Of a stretch of 64,000 nt of DNA, positions 27,001 through 35,047 are shown one piece after another (position 1 is the first letter of the stretch; every line of letters begins with the position of its first letter). The notes below the pieces were generated by a model. That model saw only the letters and a program-made list of their open reading frames with translations. It did not search any database and had not been told where the DNA came from. Both the position numbers and the translations under genes were made by a program. The DNA comes from an uncultured Muribaculaceae bacterium (lineage in GTDB: Bacteria; Bacteroidota; Bacteroidia; Bacteroidales; Muribaculaceae), in NCBI GenBank assembly GCA_910579105.1, contig CAJTRT010000004.1, forward strand, positions 21,135 to 85,134, written 5' to 3'.

Positions 27001-27944
27001 GGGTCGTTCACCATATTCTCGCGGGCGTAGCTGGCCTGGTCGGCGGTGATTTCCGAGCCGTAAATCTTAATCTTATGGACGCGCGGAGCCTGCATCTGCC
27101 CCAGCGGGTTGACCGCCACAGTGAAAGGGCAGTTACCCTCGCCGTCGACCTGCACGGGGTTGGCGAGGTCCTCGCCGTCCCACACGCGCCAGCGAAGAGA
27201 GACATCCGCCGCGCCGATCACGTTCTCCATGAAATAGCCCTGGTCGCTGAACACCGTCCACCCCTGTTTCTGGCGCTCCGAACCCATCCACACGAGGGGC
27301 TTCCAGGGCCCGTCGCCGATCTTGACGTCGCACTTTATGCCGCGGCCCCAGGAGGTAGAGGACCACGACCACTGCACGCGGTCGACATAGGGAATGTGGT
27401 CGATCTCCATCCAGCCGTGCATCGAGGTCTTGCCGTCGGCGGAACCGTCGCGGCACATCTGCACGAAGCCCGCCTCGCCATGGGTCGGAACGCCGTCGGC
27501 ACCCCGCGTTATGTTGTCTTCAAGGTACTCGGTGTGCCCGGCCACGGTCCAGTTGTTATATGTCGAGGCCGAGTTGCCGGAGGGCTTCTCGCCGATGTAG
27601 TACTGGCGCGCGAAGGCGGCGGTGGTCCCGCCGAAACCGTTGTGCGAGGCGTTGGTCGCGAACGTGCAGTTGTGGAACACCACGGGGTATTTCACCGCGT
27701 CGCCGCCGTTGGCTGGCACATCAATTATGGCGTTGACATAGCCGCCGTCGGCAAACAAGGGGCAGTCGCGCCCCGTCTCCCCCTGCCAGGAATCGGGCCA
27801 GGAGGTGTCGGAGAAGTTTATGTCGATGATTTTCGGGGAAGCGGAATAGTCGCTCCACCGCTCCACCACCGAGGCCGGATCGGTGGAGGCGGCAGTCGCG
27901 GCGAAAGCCGCGAGAAGCGCGCCAAGAGAGGCAAACAGTTTCAT
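24069..27944 (-). CDS. Pectin methylesterase (CE8) fused to pectate lyase (PL1)
   Basis: One secreted chain of 1291 residues that can de-esterify pectin and then cleave the product. Order: signal peptide 1-19; N-terminal beta-sandwich of about 300 residues with no recognised family; Gly/Asp linker; CE8 beta-helix about 340-645 with Gln450 (GQAEAL), Gln472-Asp473 (YQDT), nucleophile Asp495 (GTVDF) and Arg570 (LGRPW); fibronectin-like segment about 660-730; PL1 lyase about 738-1180 starting FPTAEGFGKFTSGGRGG, with FDHCSFGWSVEEN and GHSKGDRGYGCQWGG; an EF-hand-like DTDGDGIPDEWE; a C-terminal tail with SVYAADGSLLHAARL that resembles a type IX sorting domain. All catalytic residues are present in both halves. 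It follows the single-domain CE8 gene by 25 bases. Confidence 0.92.
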   Translation of the reverse strand: MKLFASLGALLAAFAATAASTDPASVVERWSDYSASPKIIDINFSDTSWPDSWQGETGRDCPLFADGGYVNAIIDVPANGGDAVKYPVVFHNCTFATNASHNGFGGTTAAFARQYYIGEKPSGNSASTYNNWTVAGHTEYLEDNITRGADGVPTHGEAGFVQMCRDGSADGKTSMHGWMEIDHIPYVDRVQWSWSSTSWGRGIKCDVKIGDGPWKPLVWMGSERQKQGWTVFSDQGYFMENVIGAADVSLRWRVWDGEDLANPVQVDGEGNCPFTVAVNPLGQMQAPRVHKIKIYGSEITADQASYARENMVNDPGELSDLSQFGGGGTADPAPDDNAEVVTFVVAQDGTGDFAKIQDAVDAVPDGARALVYIRPGIYEENLYAGRKGEKERFISLIGEDRETVVLTSAVGRGNDNTKTFNDCAALNVYSPRFYAENLTIRNTAGEGAGQAEALFTGADAHVFNNCRISGYQDTYKSNVGSRGYFRDCVIEGTVDFIYDAGLEWFDNCEIRARKASKGGYITAPGGSPMPMSRVMYPELSQPYFYPGLFFSNCLLTAEEGVPASSFTLGRPWQEKSGAMFLDCVLGTHIAPAGWTAWGGAENSSSLYEYRSKNPDGTAADISRRAAFSRQASDAEVGAYMNPAFLFGSYSKVPFDFEKILKTPAAPSGFHLTDSRFTWEADADAAAYLVICEGIPVFTTENAFDGFDPSKSYMVKAVSRYGVTSAAAEVKEAVRLTAFPTAEGFGKFTSGGRGGRVVTVTSLADDGSEGTLRWAFDQYKNEPLTIVFAVSGQIALTRELRVSRADWTLAGQTAPGEGIAITRNKVNLGGSSNFIVRNTRFRIGQKSVAGDIMAENALGAENCSNFIFDHCSFGWSVEENMNTADSHFLTVQYSIVHEGLFRAGHSKGDRGYGCQWGGSPATYHHNLLAHNQSRSCRFNGARGEDHVVFIEYINNVNFNYGGAGACYGGENTAPISNYNGLNSAHECNFINNYYRRGPASDGSKAVFVNSSYARSGAKSWAPAKWFVSGNVATASAAATADNWKGMTAETYKLDDIKAAERIIPQNPYYKYGVAGNQGVYDPSFFMLTGFQSAEDAFNTVVDKAGTINRDKVEARVANDARTGKVTYGGTAKGKTSGIIDTEADAEGFFSYSTDYEVPADTDGDGIPDEWERSNGLDPLTADGNRRNADGYTALEVYLNSLMGEEMDRVFGENALPTVSIASEVSYNSATRVLTIPDAAVGGTLSVYAADGSLLHAARLAAPEQTLPALPAGPALLRVDSPRTAPAVLKVIL

Positions 27945-27969
27945 AGGTTACGGAAAATGGAGGTTGATT

Positions 27970-29004
27970 TCAGGGATAGACTACGGCACGGGGAGCAGCC
28001 TGGGCATCGGCGCGGGGAGCGCCGGTGAGGGAGGTCGGATCCCAGTTGTCATCGCCGCCAAGGATCTCGGCCAGGGTATAGCCCTCGTCGGAGGGGAGCA
28101 CCTTTGCCCAGGGAACGCGACGTGTGGTGTCGGAACCGGGACCGGTACAGCCGTATTCGGCGTAGAAGGCGGTCTTCTCGCGCTCGGGCTTGCGCCAGTT
28201 GTGCCATCCCTCGGGACGGATGTGGCCTCCGACATCGCAGCGGACGAACACAGTCTGCCCGTAGTCGCGCCACGGACGGGAATACCAGCAGCGCACCGCT
28301 GCGGAGTCAGCGGTCAGCTTGCAGTTTGTGAACACATAGCCGTGGCGCTGCCCCTGTGGCGTGGCGGGAGCAGTTATGTAGCCTCCGGCGCGCTTGCAGT
28401 GGATAACACAGTCGTCAAACAGGGCGGTAGACTTGCCGAAAATGAAGTCAACCGTGCCCTCGATGTAGCAGCCGGTGTAGTACTGGCGCCCCGTGCTGTG
28501 GGTATAGAGTGTGTCCTGGTTCCCAAGGAAGCGGCAGTTCTTGAACACGGACCGGTCGCCCCCCACGAAGCACGCGACAGCCTGCCCGACGGGTCCGGCG
28601 GAGTTCTCGAAAGTGATGTTCTCGGCATAGAAATCAACCGGGAAGATGTAGCAGCTCGACGATCCGGCGGTACCCATCTCCTGGTCGAAGCGGTTCTTTT
28701 TAGATGCATAGTCGCCATAGGTGATCACCGCGTCCCCCTCCCCTATCAGCGAGAGGTTGATTTTGGTCTGGGGGATAATCAGTTTCTCCTCGTAACGTCC
28801 CTCGCGTATGAGGATGCGCGTGCGGTAGGAGCCGCAGAGGTCTGGCACGGCGTTTATAGCCTCCTGCACTGTCGCGAAGTCGCCGCTGCCGTCTTTCGCC
28901 ACGACGAAATCATATTTTTCCGCGGCGGCTATGGCGGGAGCGGATTCCGCGGCGGAAGCCAAGGCTGCGGCCAGCAGTAGCAGTGATGTCAGTATGGTTC
29001 TCAT
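27970..29004 (-). CDS. Single-domain pectin methylesterase (CE8)
   Basis: 344 residues, signal peptide (MRTILTSLLLLAAALASAA), then one CE8 beta-helix beginning VVAKDGSGDFATVQEAINAVP. Catalytic motifs: GQAVACF (Gln), GNQDTLY (Gln-Asp), GTVDFIFG (nucleophile Asp), and YSRPW in place of the usual LGRPW, keeping the Arg. Removes methyl groups from homogalacturonan in the periplasm or outside. Its ATG overlaps the stop of the DUF4861 gene (ATGA), so translation of the two is probably coupled. Fourth CE8 domain of the window and the only compact one. Confidence 0.94.
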   Translation of the reverse strand: MRTILTSLLLLAAALASAAESAPAIAAAEKYDFVVAKDGSGDFATVQEAINAVPDLCGSYRTRILIREGRYEEKLIIPQTKINLSLIGEGDAVITYGDYASKKNRFDQEMGTAGSSSCYIFPVDFYAENITFENSAGPVGQAVACFVGGDRSVFKNCRFLGNQDTLYTHSTGRQYYTGCYIEGTVDFIFGKSTALFDDCVIHCKRAGGYITAPATPQGQRHGYVFTNCKLTADSAAVRCWYSRPWRDYGQTVFVRCDVGGHIRPEGWHNWRKPEREKTAFYAEYGCTGPGSDTTRRVPWAKVLPSDEGYTLAEILGGDDNWDPTSLTGAPRADAQAAPRAVVYP

Positions 29005-30158
29005 TTCACACTAATTTTAAGAGGGTTGCGGAAGCAGGCCGCGGCGCGGCGCATAGCCTCGCGCCATTCGTCGGTATTGGCCGGAGCGGTGGGGTTCTTT
29101 GACCACGCCGAGCCCCAGAGATATGTGTAGGTGTCGCCGGGGGTGTATTCTGAGATGGCGAGGATGTGGGCGTCGGCATCGCGCGCCGGCTCGCTCACCG
29201 GCTTATATATAATGGAGTCGGCGGGAGCCACCGCTCCGAGGTAGATCACCCCGTTGCCGTTGCGGGGATTGTCGGTGGAATCGACATAGGCCATCCACCC
29301 CTCCTTGGCGTTGAAGGCGAACTCGCGGGGATTCTGCTTGTGGACCACGATGCCCGGAGCGAGGCGGCGTGGCCGCGTCAGGCCGTCGTAGCGCAGTTCG
29401 GTACGGTTGAAGTTGGAACCCTGGTCGAGGGTTATGACGCGTGTCTCGACTACGGCGGTGTCCTCCTCGGCCTTCAACGGGTTGTAGGTGAGGCGCACGG
29501 AGAAACGGAGCGGCCCGTTGTCGAGAATCTCGTATTCCTTCCAGCACCATGGGAAGATGATCTCGCCGCTGTCGTCGAGGAGGGCGGCGGTGCCGCCGCC
29601 GAGAGTGTTTGCCACGATATAGGCATCCATGCCGTTGCCGTGGTCCTTGTGCATCGACTTTTTCTGGGTGGCGAGCTTGTAGCGCAGCTCGAGCACGAGG
29701 GTGTCGACGTTCTTGGTCCAGACATCGTAGCCGAAGCCGCGCTCTCCGCGGGCCTGGAGCGCCGGGCCGTAGGCTGTGTACGCGGCCTTGTCGTTCTCCC
29801 AGTTCATATTGTCCTTGTGTTCCGGGAAGAAGCGTCCGTAGACGCGCTGCTTGACCGGGGCCGGTGTGCCGGGCTTTATCGTATAGACCGCCGACGCGCC
29901 TGAGGCTACGGAAGTCGGGAAAATCAAAAGGGAGTCGGAAGTGAGCTGGTATGGCACCTCCATTCCGGCAGGATCAGTAACGACGAACCCGCCTTTTCGG
30001 AGAGAGCTTTTAATTTTATTTACAGGCACTTGCGCCATCTCCCCATCGCGGTCGAAAGGGAGGGGGTTGCTGACGGTGACGCGCTGGGCGCTACCGCATC
30101 CGGCGGCAAGCGCGGCCGGCAGCAGCCACAGCAGTGATAGTTTGTGTATACGGTTCAT
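29001..30158 (-). CDS. DUF4861 family lipoprotein, pectin locus
   Basis: 385 residues; signal peptide ending in the lipobox AAGC at about 17-20, so it is a lipoprotein. The mature part is beta-rich with many conserved Trp/Tyr/Asp stretches (GYDVWTKNVDTLVLELRY, HKDHGNGMDAY, PWCWKEYEILDNGPLR, EYTPGDTYTYLWGSAWSK). I recognise this as the DUF4861 family by sequence resemblance; its biochemical activity is not known to me. It heads a three-gene minus-strand run (DUF4861, CE8, CE8-PL1) and overlaps the CE8 start by 4 bases. That suggests a role on the same pectin fragments, for example a lyase-like or esterase-accessory activity (inference). Confidence 0.75.
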   Translation of the reverse strand: MNRIHKLSLLWLLPAALAAGCGSAQRVTVSNPLPFDRDGEMAQVPVNKIKSSLRKGGFVVTDPAGMEVPYQLTSDSLLIFPTSVASGASAVYTIKPGTPAPVKQRVYGRFFPEHKDNMNWENDKAAYTAYGPALQARGERGFGYDVWTKNVDTLVLELRYKLATQKKSMHKDHGNGMDAYIVANTLGGGTAALLDDSGEIIFPWCWKEYEILDNGPLRFSVRLTYNPLKAEEDTAVVETRVITLDQGSNFNRTELRYDGLTRPRRLAPGIVVHKQNPREFAFNAKEGWMAYVDSTDNPRNGNGVIYLGAVAPADSIIYKPVSEPARDADAHILAISEYTPGDTYTYLWGSAWSKNPTAPANTDEWREAMRRAAACFRNPLKISVK

Positions 30159-30226
30159 GGAATGATAGATTCAAAGCGATGTTTGATATGTGGTTTTTAC
30201 GACCGGGTCCGGGCAGAAAACCAAAC

Positions 30227-30301
30227 GTAGGGACATGCCTTTGGCATGTCACAGTCACAAGCGTCCAGACACAAGCCGACATGCCTTCGGCATGTCCCTA
30301 C
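30227..30301. repeat. REPIN-like pair with variant stem
   Basis: Left half 30227-30250 (plus) and right half 30278-30301 (minus). The head GTAGGGAC is the same as in the other pairs, but the stem is ACATGCC/GGCATGT instead of ACGCGGC/GCCGCGT. The stem change is compensated on both arms. It lies between the uxaA stop and the DUF4861 start. Confidence 0.8.
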
Positions 30302-30353
30302 GTTTTGGGAAGTGGCAGTTATTAAGACCGCCAACCCTACATTCGCACGAGGC

Positions 30354-31847
30354 TCAGAGGGTCACGCCGGTCTTGAAGATGGCGATTTCCTTGGCACCGG
30401 CTTTCTCGTGGTGGAGGCGCTCGCCGGAAGCCACGGCAACGACCTTCTCCATCAGGCGGTCGCAGACAGCCTCGGCGGCCTCGTCCTCGACAATCGTACC
30501 GGCGTTGAAGTCGATCCAGTTACGCTTCTTGGCGGCGAGCTGCGAGTTGGTGGAAATCTTCATCGTGGGCACGAAAGTGCCGAACGGCGTTCCGCGGCCA
30601 GTGGTGAAAAGCACCATCTGGCATCCCGAAAGGGCGAGCGATGTGGCGGCCACGAGGTCGTTCCCGGGGGCGGTGAGCAGGTTGAGACCGTGCCTGGTGA
30701 CCGGCTGGGCATAGCTGAGCACATCGACAACGGCCTGGCTTCCACCCTTCTGCACGCATCCGAGCGATTTCTCCTCGAGGGTGGTTATGCCCCCGGCCTT
30801 GTTGCCCGGCGAGGGATTCTCATAAATCGGCTGGCCGTAGGAACGGAAATAGCCCTTGAAGTCGTTGATCAGATTGACCGTCTCATCGAACACCCCTGCG
30901 GAGCAGGCGCGGTTCATCAGGATAGTCTCGGCACCGAACATCTCGGGGACCTCGGTCAGCACGGACGTGCCCCCGCAGGCTATCACGCGGTCGGAGAGGA
31001 GGCCGACGAGAGGATTGGCGGTAATGCCGGAAAATCCGTCGGAACCACCACATTTAAGGCCGACTTTCAGTTTCGACATCGGGAGGGGCTGGCGGCGGTC
31101 GGAGCGCATCCGTTCGATGAGTTTCGAGCAGATTTCAAAACCTGTCTGCACCTCGTCGTCCACCTCCTGGGAAATGAGGAATTTGACGCGGTCGGCATCG
31201 TATTCGCCGAGGTTGTCGCGGAGCACGGGGAGCTGGTTGTTCTCGCATCCGAGGCCGAGTACCAGCACGCCTCCGGCGTTGGGGTGCTTGATCAGGGCAG
31301 AGAGGGCGGCGCGGGTGTTTGCGTGATCCTGGCCGAGCTGCGAGCAGCCGTAGTTGTGGGTGAAGGCTCGCACGTCGTCGATCCCCGTCAGGTCGCACTC
31401 GCGGCGGAGACGCTCGACTATCGCGTTAGCCTGGCCGTTGACACAACCCACGGTGGGAACAATCCACAGCTCGTTGCGGATTCCCATATCGCCGTTGCGG
31501 CGGAGGTAGCCGTCGATTGTCGGGCAGTCGGCCACCTTTATCTCGGGGATGGGGGTCGGAGTGTAGGTATATTGGAGGTCGTCGCTGAGGGAAGTAGCGA
31601 GATTGTGGGAATGAATCCACTCGCCGGCGGCTATGGGAGCGGTGGCGTGACCGATCGGATAGCCGTACTTCACCACGGCCTCACCCTCGGCGATGGGCCG
31701 GAGGGCGAACTTGTGCCCGCGGGTGATGTCGGATTTAATGACCACCTCGCCACCCTCGGGGGTGACGAACACCTCGCCGGCGCGGGCGTCGTCGGCGAGG
31801 ACGACGGCCACGTTGTCGGCAGGGTTTATTTTCAGGAAACGTTTCAT
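30354..31847 (-). CDS. uxaA: Altronate dehydratase
   Basis: Dehydrates D-altronate to 2-keto-3-deoxy-D-gluconate, third step of galacturonate catabolism. 497 residues of the UxaA/SAF family: N-terminal SAF domain (about 1-95) with GHKFALRPIAEGE and IHSHNLAT; C-terminal catalytic domain with GVRRENG-type GDMGIRNELWIVPTVGCVNGQA, HNYGCSQLGQDH, GCENNQ, LKCGGSDGFSGITANPLVG, and the C-terminal GRGTPFGTFVPTMKISTN. His/Cys-rich metal ligand motifs are in place. Starts 18 bases after uxaB ends. Confidence 0.95.
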   Translation of the reverse strand: MKRFLKINPADNVAVVLADDARAGEVFVTPEGGEVVIKSDITRGHKFALRPIAEGEAVVKYGYPIGHATAPIAAGEWIHSHNLATSLSDDLQYTYTPTPIPEIKVADCPTIDGYLRRNGDMGIRNELWIVPTVGCVNGQANAIVERLRRECDLTGIDDVRAFTHNYGCSQLGQDHANTRAALSALIKHPNAGGVLVLGLGCENNQLPVLRDNLGEYDADRVKFLISQEVDDEVQTGFEICSKLIERMRSDRRQPLPMSKLKVGLKCGGSDGFSGITANPLVGLLSDRVIACGGTSVLTEVPEMFGAETILMNRACSAGVFDETVNLINDFKGYFRSYGQPIYENPSPGNKAGGITTLEEKSLGCVQKGGSQAVVDVLSYAQPVTRHGLNLLTAPGNDLVAATSLALSGCQMVLFTTGRGTPFGTFVPTMKISTNSQLAAKKRNWIDFNAGTIVEDEAAEAVCDRLMEKVVAVASGERLHHEKAGAKEIAIFKTGVTL

Positions 31848-31865
31848 CTCGAACAGCTTATACGG

Positions 31866-33320
31866 TTATTCGTGAGCGGCGAGGAAGTCGTTGAGAGCCT
31901 TCTCCATGCCGTCGCGGCGGATCGCGGCGAGGTATTCGGCCACCTTGGCGGAGAATCCGGGCACTGCCTGCTCGAAACGCTCGACGAAGATAGGGCTGTC
32001 GACGATCTTCGCGACAGTCGCGGGATAGTCGTTATCGTCCCATACGCTGTTGATCAGTTCGACGTGCGAGGCGGTGTCCTGGGGCACGAAGTCGGTGCCG
32101 GGGCCGTAGAGCGACAGCAGGGCGGCGAAGGTGAACAGCTCGAAGTCGGCCAGCTCGCCCTTTTTGGCGTAGGTGTCCTTGACCGTGCTCCAATTGCGGG
32201 CCTCCCACTTGGAGAGGGAGTTGAGGGCGATGGAGCTGAGCATATGCTTGATATAGGGGTTATAGAAACGCTCCAGGATGCCGTCGGCGAAGCGGCGCAA
32301 CTCCTCGGGGTCCTCGTCGATCATCGGAAGCACCTCGCGGGCCACCATAGTGTTGACGAACTTGTTGACCGCTGGGTTGTTGAAAGCGTCCATGACGGTC
32401 TCGCAGCCGAGCTGGAGAGCCACGGGCACCATGCCGGTGTGCGAGCCGTTGAGTATGCGCACCTTCTTGTCGCGGAACGACTTGATGGAGGGCATGAAGA
32501 GCACGTGGAGACCGGCCTTGTCGAGGGGAAGTTCCTCGGCTACGACCTTGTAGCCCTCGCCCCCGATAGCCCACAGGTGGTAGAGCTCGCCCTTGACAAC
32601 CACGTTGTCGTCGAAGCCGATCTCCTCCTTGATCTCGTCGATGGTGTCGCGGGGGAAACCCGGCACGATGCGGTCCACGAGGGTGTCGCAGAAATAGCAG
32701 GAATCCTTGACCCACTGGATGAAGGCGGGTTCAAGCCCGGACTCCTCGGCGTGGCGGAGGACATACTTGCGGAGGGTTGTGCCGTTATCCTCTATCAGCT
32801 CGCAGCAGATGAACACCAGGCCCTTGGAGGGGTCTCCGTCGAAGTGCTTCCAACGGCGGTAGAGAAAGTTGGTGACCTTGCCGGGGAAGGACGAGGGCAT
32901 GTCGTCGAGCACGTCAACCCCTTCCTCGTAGCGGATTCCGGCCTCGGTGGTGTTGGAGACGATGAAACGGAGGTCGGGCGAGGTGATATATTTAACATAG
33001 GTGTCATACTCGTCGGCGGGGGAAAAAGCCTCCGCGACCGACTTCACCAGGCGGATCTCGCGTTTGGGCTGCCCCTCCTCGATACCCTCGAGCACGACGT
33101 GGTAGAGGCCGTCCTGCTTTTTAAGAATGTCGATCACCTTGCTCTGGCCGAAGAGGGGGGTCAGAAGCGCCACGTTGGTGTTGATCACACCCTTCTCGTT
33201 GGCGATGTCGAGCTGCCAGTCGACGAAAGCGCGGAGGAAGTTCCCCTCGCCGAACTGCAACACTTTCACGGGACGCTCCGCCACGGGAACGTTCTTATGG
33301 TTTAATTCTTTGATTGCCAT
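31866..33320 (-). CDS. uxaB: Tagaturonate reductase
   Basis: Reduces D-tagaturonate to D-altronate with NADH. 484 residues of the polyol/mannitol dehydrogenase family. Visible: dinucleotide-binding stretch VKVLQFGEGNFLRAFVDWQLD, SNTTEAGIRY, the family Lys/His region in LNGSHTGMVPVALQLG, and FYNPYIKHMLSSIALNSLSKW. The length and the lack of an extra N-terminal extension favour UxaB over mannonate oxidoreductase UxuB, and uxaA and uxaC nearby agree. The gap to exuT holds a REPIN-like pair, so uxaB-uxaA may be transcribed partly from their own promoter. Confidence 0.94.
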   Translation of the reverse strand: MAIKELNHKNVPVAERPVKVLQFGEGNFLRAFVDWQLDIANEKGVINTNVALLTPLFGQSKVIDILKKQDGLYHVVLEGIEEGQPKREIRLVKSVAEAFSPADEYDTYVKYITSPDLRFIVSNTTEAGIRYEEGVDVLDDMPSSFPGKVTNFLYRRWKHFDGDPSKGLVFICCELIEDNGTTLRKYVLRHAEESGLEPAFIQWVKDSCYFCDTLVDRIVPGFPRDTIDEIKEEIGFDDNVVVKGELYHLWAIGGEGYKVVAEELPLDKAGLHVLFMPSIKSFRDKKVRILNGSHTGMVPVALQLGCETVMDAFNNPAVNKFVNTMVAREVLPMIDEDPEELRRFADGILERFYNPYIKHMLSSIALNSLSKWEARNWSTVKDTYAKKGELADFELFTFAALLSLYGPGTDFVPQDTASHVELINSVWDDNDYPATVAKIVDSPIFVERFEQAVPGFSAKVAEYLAAIRRDGMEKALNDFLAAHE

Positions 33321-33368
33321 TATTATGCGTATATTTCAGATTTTACAGTCTTAATTTTGCGATATTTC

Positions 33369-33437
33369 GTAGGGACGCGGCGTGCCGCGTATGATTGTCG
33401 ATTACCGCGGATTATACGCGGCACGTCGCATCCCTAC
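33369..33437. repeat. REPIN-like palindrome pair
   Basis: Left half from GTAG at 33369 (plus), right half ending CCCTAC at 33437 (minus). The left stem is ACGCGGC/GCCGCGT; the right arm has decayed to ACGTCGCAT, weakening its pairing. Located between exuT and uxaB. Confidence 0.75.
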
Positions 33438-33464
33438 GATATTGTGTTCGCTATGGAGAGGTTG

Positions 33465-34973
33465 TCAGCCCTTGTATTCGATCACCTTGTACTTGGGCAC
33501 GAGGAGCTTCATGATGGCCCAGCCAACGAGGTAGGCCACGCCGCAGATGCAGAACACCACGAAGTAACCGGCAGGCTTACCCTCGTAGCTCATAAAGGCC
33601 ATATTGGTCTGGGCGGCATAGTCAAACAGCACGCCGGAGCCGAGGTTGATCAGGAAGGAGCCTATGCCGCCCGCCATACCTCCGATACCTATGATGGTCG
33701 CGATGGTGCTCTTGGGGAACATATCACCTACAACGGAGTAGATGTTGGCGCTCCACGACTGGTGAGCCGCGCCGGCAATACCGATGATGATGATCGGCAT
33801 CCAGGGGGAAACGGAGCTGAGGGGCTGCGCCGCGAGCGCCAACAGGGGGAACACGGCGAAGATGAGCATAGCCTTCATTCGGGCCGAATACGGGTTGACT
33901 GTCACACCGCGGCGGGCGGCGCGGTCGATGAATATCGTCGGCAGCTTGCCACCGTAGATCGAGAGCATCGTGATGAGATAAAGCACGAAGATCATGAGCA
34001 TGCCCTCGCCGGAAGAGGTGGAGAGCTTGAACACGTCGGTGATATAGGCGGGAGTCCAGAAGAGGAAGAACCACCACACGCCGTCGGTTAGGAACTTGCC
34101 GAAGAACACGGCCCATGTCTGGGGATACTTGAAGCAGGAGAAGAAAGGAATCGTGGCGGCCTTGGAATCCTCCTCGACAGCTTTCTGCTTCGCGGTCTCG
34201 CCGGGAGCGTCGTCGTCCTGCTCGATGTAGGCCAGCTCGGCGGCGTTCACGCGGGAGTTTTCGCCGGGCTTCTTGTAGAGCACCATCCAGAAGCCCATCC
34301 ACACGAAGCCGAGGGCACCTATGATGATGAACGCCATCTCCCATCCGTTGCCCCAGCCGATGCTCTGGAAATACTTGGCGAGCGGGCCGATGGTGAAGGG
34401 GGCGATCAGCGCGCCGACCGCGGAGCCGGCGTTGAAGATCGAGGTGGCATAGGCGCGGTCGCGCTTGGGAAAGTACTCGGCGGTCACCTTGATGGCGGCG
34501 GGGAAGTTGCCGGCCTCGCCGAGGGCGAGAATCGTGCGGGCCACGAGGAAGAAGTAGACCGACACGGTGGCGATCGTCACTGCCACATCGCCGGTGGCCT
34601 TCACCAGGCCGGCGGCGTTGTCAAGGCCGAGGTAGCCCTCGGTTGCCACTCCGCAGACGGCGTGGAGACAGGCGCCCCCCGACCATACGCCTATCGCCCA
34701 GAGGTAGCCTTTCTTGGTACCCATCCAGTCGATGAAACGTCCGGCGAAGAGGTTCGCGACGGCGTAGACGATCGAGAACACGGCCGTTATGAGGCCGTAG
34801 TTCGCGTCGGTCCAGTGAAATTCGGGGGAAATGAACTCTTTCCACGTCAGGGAAAGCACCTGGCGGTCCATATAGTTGACCGTCGTGGCGAGGAACAGAA
34901 GCGCGCATATCGTCCAACGGAAGTTACTCATCCTGGCGGACGAGTCGAGACGTGCGGCGGTTGAAACAGCCAT
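33465..34973 (-). CDS. exuT: Hexuronate transporter (MFS, ACS family)
   Basis: Imports galacturonate/glucuronate by proton symport. 502 residues, 12 membrane segments. Visible: RWTICALLFLATTVNYMDRQVLSL in segment 1, FAGRFIDWMGTKKGY, the segment-4 stretch ARTILALGEAGNFPAAIK, the central cytoplasmic loop with many acidic residues, FLTDGVWWFFLFWTPAY, and DMFPKSTIATIIGIGGMAGG. These match the ExuT/GarP group. Lies 74 bases downstream of uxaC, across a GC-rich hairpin at 35005-35032. Confidence 0.92.
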   Translation of the reverse strand: MAVSTAARLDSSARMSNFRWTICALLFLATTVNYMDRQVLSLTWKEFISPEFHWTDANYGLITAVFSIVYAVANLFAGRFIDWMGTKKGYLWAIGVWSGGACLHAVCGVATEGYLGLDNAAGLVKATGDVAVTIATVSVYFFLVARTILALGEAGNFPAAIKVTAEYFPKRDRAYATSIFNAGSAVGALIAPFTIGPLAKYFQSIGWGNGWEMAFIIIGALGFVWMGFWMVLYKKPGENSRVNAAELAYIEQDDDAPGETAKQKAVEEDSKAATIPFFSCFKYPQTWAVFFGKFLTDGVWWFFLFWTPAYITDVFKLSTSSGEGMLMIFVLYLITMLSIYGGKLPTIFIDRAARRGVTVNPYSARMKAMLIFAVFPLLALAAQPLSSVSPWMPIIIIGIAGAAHQSWSANIYSVVGDMFPKSTIATIIGIGGMAGGIGSFLINLGSGVLFDYAAQTNMAFMSYEGKPAGYFVVFCICGVAYLVGWAIMKLLVPKYKVIEYKG

Positions 34974-35004
34974 AAGATAATGATTGGTATTGGATTTCGG
35001 ATTA

Positions 35005-35032
35005 GCCGCCCCCGCTTTCAGCCGGGGGCGGC
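35005..35032 (-). terminator. GC-rich hairpin between uxaC and exuT
   Basis: Perfect 10-bp stem GCCGCCCCCG/CGGGGGCGGC with an 8-base loop, 16 bases after the uxaC stop. No T run follows on the minus strand, so it may protect the uxaC mRNA end or attenuate rather than terminate. Confidence 0.5.
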
Positions 35033-35047
35033 GTTAAGGTCGCGGTA

